Positions 8,954 to 17,530 of a stretch of 64,000 nucleotides of DNA are shown here, piece after piece. Position 1 is the first letter of the stretch, and every line of letters starts with the position of its first letter. The notes beneath the pieces are model-generated. The model searched no databases. It saw only the letters and a list, made by a program, of their open reading frames with translations, and was not told the DNA's origin. Position numbers and translations under genes: made by a program. This DNA is from Acidimicrobiaceae bacterium (lineage in GTDB: Bacteria; Actinomycetota; Acidimicrobiia; Acidimicrobiales; RAAP-2). The DNA is taken from NCBI GenBank assembly GCA_027306605.1, contig DAHUZK010000011.1:1-64000 (forward strand), in the 5' to 3' direction.

Positions 8954-10234
8954 GTGAGCCGATCTCGCCTCGACGTGGCAGTTGTGGGGAGCGGGCCGGC
9001 TGGGAGCGCGGCTGCGCTCGTGCTGGCCCGTGCCGGGGCTCGGGTCGCGTTGGTGGACAAGGCTTCCTTTCCCCGCGACAAGGCGTGCGGTGACATCGTC
9101 GGTCCGCGGGGCCTTCGCGTTCTGAGCGAACTGGGATTGGACCGCCCTGCCGGTCGCGATGTCGGCGACGTTCTGGTGATGGGGCCGACCGGTCGGCGCG
9201 TCCGGCTGCCCTCGGTGGAGGGCCTGACGTATCCGGGCCATGGAACCGCGATCACCCGGGTGGAGTTCGACGCGTTCCTACGCGATGCGGCGGTGATGGC
9301 AGGGGCCATGCCTGTCCGTGGTCGGGCCGAAGAACCTCTGTGGGACGGAGGGCGGATCGACGGGTATCGGCTCGCCGGCGGGCAGCGGATCCACGCCGAT
9401 TTCGTGATCGGGGCTGACGGTGCGACGAGCCATGTCGCCCGTAGCGCTGGCCTCGTCGACGAGAAGAAGGCCTTGTGGGGATTCGCCGTCCGGTCGTACG
9501 TGTCCACGAGCGTGGAGCTTCCGCTCATCGTCTTCTGGGAGCCGGCGCCGTGGCGCGCCGTCCCCGGGTACGGGTGGGTCTTCCCCGGTCCCGGGGGCGG
9601 GGCGAACGTCGGCTTCGGCCTGGCCACGCTCTCGGATCGCACGGCTGGGACCAGGGCTGCCCGCGCCTTCCCTCACTTCCTCGAGCACCTTTCACGGCAC
9701 GGCTTCCTGGCGGAGGCACCCGATCGGAGTGTGGGCAGGCCACTGGGAGGGTGGCTGAAGATGGGCCTGATCGGGACGAAGCCTGCGGCCGGGCGGGTGC
9801 TGCTGATCGGCGACGCGGCCGGCCTCGTCAATCCCCTGCAGGGAGAGGGCATCGCGCAGGCGCTCGGAAGCGGGCGACTGGCTGCCGAGGCCATCGTCGG
9901 CGCGCCGGCCGATGCGGCCGGCCGCTACCGGACGAGCCTCGCCGCGGCGCACCTCCCCTTCCACCGCGTCGCCGCCACGTTGCAGGTGGTGATGGCCGGT
10001 CGTCCCCGAGCCGTCGCCTCGCTCAGCCGACTCCTTGCTGTGGTCGGCCAGTTGGATGCATTCGCCGGCGGGTGGTCCATCTTCTGGAACGAACTGCTCG
10101 AGGGCGCACCGGCGAACCTCCACCGAACGGTGGCGCGCCTCATGACCTGGGCCGGGCAGATATCGACGGCCCCCACCTCTTCGGCGGCGTGGTTCGCCGA
10201 CACGCTGGCGAACGGTTCGCGTCTCCGGAGCTGA
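8954..10234 (+). CDS. geranylgeranyl reductase family FAD-dependent oxidoreductase
   Basis: DVAVVGSGPAGSAAALVLARAGARVALVDKASFPRDKACGD ... LIGDAAGLVNPLQGEGI. Confidence 0.88.
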   Translation: MSRSRLDVAVVGSGPAGSAAALVLARAGARVALVDKASFPRDKACGDIVGPRGLRVLSELGLDRPAGRDVGDVLVMGPTGRRVRLPSVEGLTYPGHGTAITRVEFDAFLRDAAVMAGAMPVRGRAEEPLWDGGRIDGYRLAGGQRIHADFVIGADGATSHVARSAGLVDEKKALWGFAVRSYVSTSVELPLIVFWEPAPWRAVPGYGWVFPGPGGGANVGFGLATLSDRTAGTRAARAFPHFLEHLSRHGFLAEAPDRSVGRPLGGWLKMGLIGTKPAAGRVLLIGDAAGLVNPLQGEGIAQALGSGRLAAEAIVGAPADAAGRYRTSLAAAHLPFHRVAATLQVVMAGRPRAVASLSRLLAVVGQLDAFAGGWSIFWNELLEGAPANLHRTVARLMTWAGQISTAPTSSAAWFADTLANGSRLRS

Positions 10235-10412
10235 CGGTTTCGCGGCCCCGCACCGGGCAGGGGAAGTCCCATCTTCGGCCCGTCTTTGTTGACACCCGGA
10301 GCGTAATGAAGTAAGCCTTGCTGGCTGAGTAGCGGATTGTCCCTGTCACGATCAGTGGCGGCGGTGGACAGATGGCGGCGGCGATGCGTCAAGCGAGGAG
10401 GGCCTTGGCGTC

Positions 10413-12458
10413 GTGAGAGCATTCTTGAGTCGCCCCGGGGCGAGGCGGGTACCGGCGACTGATCGCAGGAGCCCGCGGACCCTGATTCTGGCGTCTGTGC
10501 TGCTGGTTGGGCTTCCTCTCTTGACGACGGGCTGCAACTGGCCCGCTTATCTGTTCAGTCCCGCTCACAGTTCGGACAGCGCGGGAGAATCCGCGATCAA
10601 CACGAGCACCGCCGCTTCCCTGAGTCCCGCATGGAATGTCACGCCTCCCGGAAATCTTGGCGGCGAGATCTTCTCGAGCCCCACTGTCTACGACGGCGGG
10701 GTCTACTTCGGGTCGGCGAACGGAACGTTCTACGACGTCAACGAAGCCACGGGGGCGGTCGTCTGGAGTCATTTCACCACCCAGTTGGCGGCAACGACGT
10801 GCCCCGAACCCCAGGCGGGCGCGCAGGGCTTCGTCTCCACCGCCACGATCGCGAACGATCCGACGACAGGTGCTGCAACTGTGTATGTCGCCGCACCTGA
10901 CGGCTACCTCTATGCATGGGATGCCAGTACCGGGAGCTTGCGTTGGCGAAGCGTCATCGCGATACCGTCGAACACGGTCAATGACTACTTCAACTGGTCC
11001 TCGCCAACGGTTGCCAACGGCAAGATCTATGTAGGAGTCGCTTCTGCCTGTGATGATCCCCTGGTCCAGGGAGGCGAACGGGCTTATGACCAGGCGACCG
11101 GAAACCTGCTGGCCAGCTTCAACACGACTCCTGCAAACGATCTGGGCGGCAGCATCTGGAGCAGTGCCATGGTCGCCAGCGATGGATCGGTTTACGTCAC
11201 GACAGGTAATTCGAACAACACTGGTGGAGCACCGGGATACTCGGAATCGGTCGTCGAGCTCAACCCTCAGACCCTCCAGCCCGAGGACTCCTTTGCAGTT
11301 CCGGAGGCACAACAGGGTACCGATACAGACTTCGGCGGATCGGCAACGGCGTGGACGGCTGATCGCGCAGGGGTCTCGACGCCGATGGTCGGGGCCTGCA
11401 ACAAGAACGGCTACTACTACGCCCTCAACCCTTCGGACTTGGCTGCCGGGCCGATCTGGGAAGACATGGTCGCCCAAGGGGGACCCAACGGTGAATGCCT
11501 TGCGGCCGCCGTGTGGGATCAAGGGAACAATCGCCTGTACCTCTCCGGCGCTGCCACGAGCATCAATGGCACGCAATACAACGGATCGGTTGAAGCGGTC
11601 GATCCCGCCACCGGCACTCCAGTCTGGCGGACGGGTTTCCCGGCAGCCGTTTGGGGCACGCCGACGTTGGACGGGGCCGGTGTCCTTGCCGTCGGAACCA
11701 TCGGAAGCAACGGAGCGCAGAACGGTGCCTATCTCCTGAACGCGGCGACAGGTCAGATCCTTGCCACCATAAGCACGGCCGATGCCGGGGTCTTTGCCCA
11801 ACCTGTCTTCGCCGACGGTTACCTCTTCGTCGCCACCGCCGGCCAAGGGCTCTGGGCATACCGACCCAGCACCCTGACGACGAGGGTGCACATTCCGCAG
11901 GATGGTGCGTCCTACTCCTCCGACAGCACGATCCTCGCTGCCGGCGCATCCGCCAACGCGTCGCGGGTGGAGTTCCAGCTGAGCGGAGGAAGCCTCAACG
12001 ATGCGCTGATTGCCTCGGGGACTTCGACGGTGTGGGGCTGGCTTGCCTCTTGGGACCCAAGCAGCGTTCCTGACGGGGATTACATTCTTCAGAGCGTCGC
12101 CTTTGATGCGAATGGGAACAGCAGTGCCAGCCCACCTGTCTGGTTCGCGGTCGATCACTCCCCGCCGACGACGAGCGTGGCGCTTCCCTCGGCCGGGGCT
12201 TCCCTGTCCGGCAGCCAATATCTCGATGCTCTCGCCAGCGACAACCTCGACTCGTTGTCGAAGGTCGAGTTCGTGCTGACGGGGCAAGGGCTCGACAAGA
12301 GCGTCATCGCCGTCGCTGGCGCGAGCGACATCGGATGGTTGACCCTTTGGAACACCACCACGGTTCCCGACGGGACGTACACGCTGCAGAGCGAAGCCAT
12401 CGACGCGGCCGGCAATGTCGGCTACAGCGCAGGCACCACCGTGACGGTAACGAACTAG
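10413..12458 (+). CDS. PQQ-type beta-propeller lipoprotein with two C-terminal Ig-like repeats
   Basis: Lipobox LLTTGC; GGVYFGSANGTFYDVNEATGAVVW-type blades; two C-terminal repeats each ending W..W(D/N)xxxVPDG(D/T)Y(I/T)LQS. Confidence 0.85.
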   Translation: MRAFLSRPGARRVPATDRRSPRTLILASVLLVGLPLLTTGCNWPAYLFSPAHSSDSAGESAINTSTAASLSPAWNVTPPGNLGGEIFSSPTVYDGGVYFGSANGTFYDVNEATGAVVWSHFTTQLAATTCPEPQAGAQGFVSTATIANDPTTGAATVYVAAPDGYLYAWDASTGSLRWRSVIAIPSNTVNDYFNWSSPTVANGKIYVGVASACDDPLVQGGERAYDQATGNLLASFNTTPANDLGGSIWSSAMVASDGSVYVTTGNSNNTGGAPGYSESVVELNPQTLQPEDSFAVPEAQQGTDTDFGGSATAWTADRAGVSTPMVGACNKNGYYYALNPSDLAAGPIWEDMVAQGGPNGECLAAAVWDQGNNRLYLSGAATSINGTQYNGSVEAVDPATGTPVWRTGFPAAVWGTPTLDGAGVLAVGTIGSNGAQNGAYLLNAATGQILATISTADAGVFAQPVFADGYLFVATAGQGLWAYRPSTLTTRVHIPQDGASYSSDSTILAAGASANASRVEFQLSGGSLNDALIASGTSTVWGWLASWDPSSVPDGDYILQSVAFDANGNSSASPPVWFAVDHSPPTTSVALPSAGASLSGSQYLDALASDNLDSLSKVEFVLTGQGLDKSVIAVAGASDIGWLTLWNTTTVPDGTYTLQSEAIDAAGNVGYSAGTTVTVTN

Positions 12459-12531
12459 CGTCCACTGAACCTGGGCAGATCGAGGGCTTGGTCGGCCTGG
12501 TATTCGCGTCCCATGCGGCGCTCAACGGTGC

Positions 12532-13554
12532 TCAGCCGATAGACAGCACGGCGACGAAATCGCGGGTCCAGCCCGCCTCGCACTGGTCGGCAGGGCGGTT
12601 CTGCCCAGGGATCTGTGCCACCAGCGGGCCGCCCGGAGTCGCTGCGGTGTCCATCTGCACCCATTCGGGATTGATGTCCAACTCCATCGCCCTGACGGCT
12701 CCCGCGTCGATCAACGCCGTGGCCAGGTCGACCGGAACGGCCGACATGCTCGCTGCGTAGAGCAGGTCGCCCGCAGCGTCCTCGCCCAAGGCGCTCCGGG
12801 CCACGTACGCTCCTCCGCCGAGCGTCGCACCCCACGCGGAGACGTTGTCGATCTGCGGGCTCGGTTGGCCGCCCTCGACGAGGGGGGAGAGGTTCTGGCG
12901 GACACTGGCCACGTTGACGCCTGGTGGGGGCACGTCCTGGCCCCAGGCTCCGACGGAGCCGCCGCCGGCGGTGTCGATGACCAGGCTCGCCAGCCCGCTC
13001 GTCAGGGGCATCAGGACTTGGCCGTCGACCTCGAATCCTCCTGCCCCGGTGTTGGCCTTGAAGCCTCCGTTGAAGCACCCCAGGAGAAGGGGCTGCTCGG
13101 CCGCTCCGATCGCCGGGCCCGAGTCCGGGCCGATCACTGCCTGGCCCGTGGGCGGGTCCTGGCTCCCGACGTGCAGGCTGTAGTCCACGTGGTCGTGCAG
13201 GAATCGCACGACCGTGATCTGGGTCCCATCGGTCTGTGGGTAGGTCCGCTCGTCGATCGCGATGCCCCGTGGACCCGTGCTGAGGGTGCTCCAGCCCGGC
13301 TGCTCCGGGGCGAAGGTGGTGGTCGTGGGGGCGGCGGTCGTCGTGGTGGTGGTGGGTCGAGACGTCGTCGTGGCGGCGCGGGCCGCGTCATGGGCGGGGC
13401 GGCTCGACGGTGCGGACGTCCTCGAGGCCGCCGCGCCGCCACCGGTGGGCGCACTCGTCGCGCAGGAGCTGGCGAGCACTGCGGCGACGGTGGTCGCGGC
13501 CAGGGCGATCGTCAGTCGGTTGGGCCGCCCGCGCATCGGGTCCGGTCGCTTCAA
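12532..13554 (-). CDS. phosphodiester glycosidase (NAGPA-like) family lipoprotein
   Basis: Lipobox-like LASSC, Thr-rich linker, LLGCFNGGFK ... AMELDINPEWVQM motifs. Confidence 0.75.
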   Translation of the reverse strand: MKRPDPMRGRPNRLTIALAATTVAAVLASSCATSAPTGGGAAASRTSAPSSRPAHDAARAATTTSRPTTTTTTAAPTTTTFAPEQPGWSTLSTGPRGIAIDERTYPQTDGTQITVVRFLHDHVDYSLHVGSQDPPTGQAVIGPDSGPAIGAAEQPLLLGCFNGGFKANTGAGGFEVDGQVLMPLTSGLASLVIDTAGGGSVGAWGQDVPPPGVNVASVRQNLSPLVEGGQPSPQIDNVSAWGATLGGGAYVARSALGEDAAGDLLYAASMSAVPVDLATALIDAGAVRAMELDINPEWVQMDTAATPGGPLVAQIPGQNRPADQCEAGWTRDFVAVLSIG

Positions 13555-13669
13555 TGCCGTGGCCGCATCGGCTCTGACCTGGACTTTGTCCTGGACATCG
13601 ACCCGGACGTCGATTCGAACCCCGGGCGGAGGAGTGGCACCGGCGTCAGGATATCCGCTCCTCCCTGGC

Positions 13670-14545
13670 CTATTCGGTCTTCGACAGCCCGCGCACTGCC
13701 AGGACGAAGAAGATGGCTGCGAAGCAGAGGACGATGAGCAACTCCAACCAGGTCGGCAGCGGCCAGCCGAACCACGTGACGGTCGTCGAGAAGTGCCTCT
13801 TGGCCACCGCCGACATGTGCTGGGCCTCGAAGATCACCTGGCGGAACGGCGCGATGGCATAGGTCAGTGGGTTCAACCGTGTGATGAAGGCGAGCCACGG
13901 TGGAAGGCCGTTGAGGGGGAACAGCGCGCCGGACAGGAAGAGCATGGGCAACAGGAGCATCTGCATGACGACCTGGAAGGACTCCATCTTGGAGATCCGG
14001 CTTGCCACGAACACGCCGAACGTGGTCATGGCCACGGCCATGAGGAGCTCGAGGCAGATCATCTGCACTACCAACAGCGCGGTGAGCTCTATTCCGACCA
14101 GGGGGGCGAGAACCAGCATGATGGTCCCCTGCATGGCGGCTACCGTGGCTCCGCCGAACATCTTGCCCAGCACGAGGGTGGAACGCTGGACCGGAGCAAT
14201 CAGCATCTCGCGCAGGAACCCGAACTCGCGGTCCCACACGATGGAAAGTGCGGAGAACATCGCCGTCATGACCACGCTCATGGCCACGACCCCGGGATAC
14301 ACGAATTCGTGGAAGTTGAAGCCACCGACGGTTCCGACCAGCCCGCTCATGCCGTAACCGAGCACGAAGAGGAACAGCACCGGCTGGATGAGACCGCTCA
14401 AGATCCGAGTTCGAGTACGTACGTAGCGAATGAGCTCACGCTCCCAGACCATGCCGACGACCCGCAGCTCGGCGACGGCGCCGGAGCTCTGTCTGACCGG
14501 GGTCGTCACCATCCCCGCCCGAGCCGGCGATGCGGCGACCGTCAT
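13670..14545 (-). CDS. ABC transporter permease (ABC-2/DrrB-like)
   Basis: WERELIRYVRTRTRILSGLIQPVLFLFVLGYG ... EFVYPGVVAM ... DREFGFLREMLIAPV. Confidence 0.9.
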   Translation of the reverse strand: MTVAASPARAGMVTTPVRQSSGAVAELRVVGMVWERELIRYVRTRTRILSGLIQPVLFLFVLGYGMSGLVGTVGGFNFHEFVYPGVVAMSVVMTAMFSALSIVWDREFGFLREMLIAPVQRSTLVLGKMFGGATVAAMQGTIMLVLAPLVGIELTALLVVQMICLELLMAVAMTTFGVFVASRISKMESFQVVMQMLLLPMLFLSGALFPLNGLPPWLAFITRLNPLTYAIAPFRQVIFEAQHMSAVAKRHFSTTVTWFGWPLPTWLELLIVLCFAAIFFVLAVRGLSKTE

Positions 14546-14552
14546 GACGTCC

Positions 14553-15683
14553 TCACCTCCTGTGGGCTCCATGCGCGCGGGCGAACATCGGTACGCCTCC
14601 CTCCCCGTGCTGATCACGTATCTCGCGGCCGGTGTAGTGAAGGAACACGTCGTCGAGAGTGGGACGGTGGACCCGCACGGTGTGCACAGGTACTCCTGCT
14701 GTGGCCACGAGCGGACCCACGGCCGCTTCCTCGTCCTCGACGTAGACCGTCAGGCCGTTCTCCGCACGCCTCACTCGGTATCCTGCAACGCGGAGGGCGG
14801 TGAGTGCACCGTCGTCGTCCGCGGTCTCGAGCGTGATGGTGTCGCTGCCCACCGAACCTTTGAGGGCGTCCGGCGTATCGAGAGCGATGATCTCGCCGTG
14901 GTCGATGATGGCGATGCGCGCCGCGTTCTCTGCTTCGTCCATGTAATGGGTCGTCAGGAAGATGGTCACCCCTTCCTCGTGGCGGAGGCGGTGGATGTCC
15001 TCCCAGATGAGTGCCCTGGTTTGCGGATCGAGTCCGACCGTGGGCTCGTCGAGGAAGAGGACGCGGGGCGTGTGCAGCATGCCACGGGCGATCTCGAGCC
15101 GGCGGGCCATGCCTCCTGAGTACGTCGAAACGAGATCTCTCCGTCGATCCGACAGGGCCACCAGTTCCATGACGCGGCTGATGCGGCCATCGACCTGGCT
15201 GGAGGGTACGCCGTAGAGGACGGCGTGGAACCGGAGGTTCTCCTCCGCCGTGAGTTGATCGTCGAGGGTCTGTTCCTGGAAGACGAGTCCGATGTGGCGG
15301 CGCACGTGCCGCGCTTCGGTGACGACGTCGTAGCCCCCGACCGTCGCCGAGCCGGAGGTCGGCCTGGCCAGCGTGCACAGAATGCTGATGGTGGTGGACT
15401 TTCCCGCACCGTTGGGGCCCAAGAAGGCGAAGATCTCACCCTGTGCCACTTCGAAGCTGATGTCGTTGACCGCGATGAGCTCGCCGAACGACTTGGTCAC
15501 ACCGCGCACCTCCACGGCCGGGGGCGTGTCGCCTCGGCCGGGGACGGCCGGATCACGCTCGACCCCGGAGCTGACAACCGCGGCCATGCGTGTCCTCATC
15601 CCTCGGCAGCCATCATCTCCTTGCCGTGGCGCCGGCACGCCGGAACGCCGCGACGCTTCTTGACCCATGTTCGAGCCGGCCAC
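14553..15683 (-). CDS. ABC transporter ATP-binding protein (DrrA-like)
   Basis: FLGPNGAGKSTT Walker A, YSGGMARRLEIA signature, LFLDEPTVGLDP Walker B; true start may be internal. Confidence 0.9.
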   Translation of the reverse strand: MAGSNMGQEASRRSGVPAPRQGDDGCRGMRTRMAAVVSSGVERDPAVPGRGDTPPAVEVRGVTKSFGELIAVNDISFEVAQGEIFAFLGPNGAGKSTTISILCTLARPTSGSATVGGYDVVTEARHVRRHIGLVFQEQTLDDQLTAEENLRFHAVLYGVPSSQVDGRISRVMELVALSDRRRDLVSTYSGGMARRLEIARGMLHTPRVLFLDEPTVGLDPQTRALIWEDIHRLRHEEGVTIFLTTHYMDEAENAARIAIIDHGEIIALDTPDALKGSVGSDTITLETADDDGALTALRVAGYRVRRAENGLTVYVEDEEAAVGPLVATAGVPVHTVRVHRPTLDDVFLHYTGREIRDQHGEGGVPMFARAHGAHRR

Positions 15684-15824
15684 GGTGACGGACCAGGGTC
15701 CTTCGTCCCATCGTGGGCAAGTCGTGACGGGTTGGTGACTTAAGACCCTGTCAGACCGTAGGGGCCGGTCTCACGCTGAAGGCAACCGAGGTCGCATGTG
15801 CCTCGCGGGTGAGGAGGCCGTGAC

Positions 15825-17009
15825 GTGCGCGTTCTTGTACTCGGAGGGGATGGCTACCTCGGGTGGCCGACGGCACTGCATCTTTCGGCAGTGGGCCACC
15901 ACGTCATGGTGGTGGACAACTTCGCGCGGCGAGGCTACGACGACGAGCTCGGCGCCACGTCGCTCGTACCCATCGCCCCCCTGGACCGGCGTATCGATGC
16001 GTGGCGTGCCGTTTCGGGTCGCACGATCGAGAGCTGTGCCGGAGATCTCGTGGATCCGGTCTTCACACACAATGCGATCGAACGCTTCGGTCCCGACGCG
16101 ATCGTGCACTTCGCCGAGCAGCGATCGGCGCCCTACTCCATGATCGACCAGGCGCACGCCGTCTACACCCAGACGAACAACGTGGTGGGGACGCTGAACG
16201 TGCTCTACGCCATAGCCGAGCTGAATCCGGCGATCCATCTGATCAAACTCGGCTCGATGGGCGAGTACGGGACGCCGAACATCGACATCGAGGAAGGATG
16301 GCTCGAGGTCCACCACAACGGTCGTCGCGACAGGATGCTGTACCCGAAGCGCCCGGGATCCTTCTACCACCTGTCCAAGGTCCACGACAGCCACAACATC
16401 GAGTTCGCCTGCCGCACCTGGGGCCTGGCGGCCACCGACCTCAACCAGGGCATCGTCTACGGGCAGGAGACGGAAGAGACCCGGCGTCATCGGGATCTCT
16501 CGACCCGCTTCGACTACGACGCCGTCTTCGGGACCGTGCTCAACCGCATGGTGGTCCAGGCCGTCTGCGGCCATCCGCTCACCGTCTACGGAACGGGGGG
16601 GCAGACCCGCGGCATGCTCGACATACGCGACACCGTCGAATGCATCCGTCTTGCCTGCGAGCACCCGGCCGGCCCCGGGGAGTTCCGGGTCTTCAACCAG
16701 TTCACCGAAGAATTCTCCATTCGGAGCATTGCTTCGATGATCCAGCGTGCTGCCGGCGACGGTGCCAGCGTCGTCATGATCGACGACCCGCGAGTGGAGG
16801 CCGAGGAGCACTACTACCATGCCGCGCACTCGGCCCTGCTCGACCTCGGACTTCAGCCCCACTATCTCGAGGACACACTCGTGGAGTCGTTGCTCTCCAT
16901 CGCCCGGCGCCACCGCCACCACGCCGACGCCAGTCTCTTCGTGCCGAGCGTGCAATGGCGCGCCACTGCAAGTCCCGTCGGTCCCCGTGCCCACACCCTC
17001 GTCGCATGA
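15825..17009 (+). CDS. NAD-dependent UDP-sulfoquinovose synthase-like protein (SQD1/SqdB/Agl3 type)
   Basis: LGGDGYLGWPTALHLS ... KLGSMGEYGTPNIDIEEGW ... YPKRPGSFYHLSKVHDSHNIEFACRTWGLAATDLNQGIVYG. Confidence 0.85.
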   Translation: MRVLVLGGDGYLGWPTALHLSAVGHHVMVVDNFARRGYDDELGATSLVPIAPLDRRIDAWRAVSGRTIESCAGDLVDPVFTHNAIERFGPDAIVHFAEQRSAPYSMIDQAHAVYTQTNNVVGTLNVLYAIAELNPAIHLIKLGSMGEYGTPNIDIEEGWLEVHHNGRRDRMLYPKRPGSFYHLSKVHDSHNIEFACRTWGLAATDLNQGIVYGQETEETRRHRDLSTRFDYDAVFGTVLNRMVVQAVCGHPLTVYGTGGQTRGMLDIRDTVECIRLACEHPAGPGEFRVFNQFTEEFSIRSIASMIQRAAGDGASVVMIDDPRVEAEEHYYHAAHSALLDLGLQPHYLEDTLVESLLSIARRHRHHADASLFVPSVQWRATASPVGPRAHTLVA

Positions 17010-17530
17010 CGGTCATGGCGCGCCTCCCCGCCGTCGCGCTCGGTCGTGAAAAGCGCCCGGCATCGGTCCCGTGGACCACGAGCCGGGCGAAGCGTTGGTG
17101 GCGCTACGCCGTCACCTCCGTCGTCGCCACCGCCGCCAGCGAGACGACGCTGCTCCTGGTCTACGGCTTCCACCTGATGGCGGCCTCGTGGGCCGCCGTG
17201 GTCGCGAGTCTGGCCGGGAGTATCCCGTCCTACGCCTTGAGCCGGTATTGGATCTGGCCCGAGGCCGATCGCCGTCGTCCGGGGCGCCAGGCTGTCGCGT
17301 ACTGGGTCGTGGCGCTCGTGAGCCTCGGACTCTCGAGCCTCGTGACGGGTCTTGCGGCCGCCAACGGACCCGCCGCCGGTACGGCGCGGCTCTGGGTGGT
17401 GGGGTTGGCGTACATCGGGACCTACGGTGGTCTGTGGATCTTGAAGTTCGTCGTCTACCAGAAGCTCTTGTTCCATCCAACGGAGTTGCCGCTGAACGGC
17501 ATGGCAATTGACGAAGCCGGCATGCCCTGA
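17006..17530 (+). CDS. GtrA family membrane protein
   Basis: RYAVTSVVATAASETTLLLVYG ... SIPSYALSRYWIW ... KFVVYQKLLF; ATGA overlap with SQD1-like gene. Confidence 0.85.
   Translation: MTVMARLPAVALGREKRPASVPWTTSRAKRWWRYAVTSVVATAASETTLLLVYGFHLMAASWAAVVASLAGSIPSYALSRYWIWPEADRRRPGRQAVAYWVVALVSLGLSSLVTGLAAANGPAAGTARLWVVGLAYIGTYGGLWILKFVVYQKLLFHPTELPLNGMAIDEAGMP

Noticed and set aside
10389-12287. 632-aa antisense ORF opposite the PQQ-propeller lipoprotein
   Set aside because: No recognisable motifs; the plus-strand frame has a lipobox and propeller repeats.
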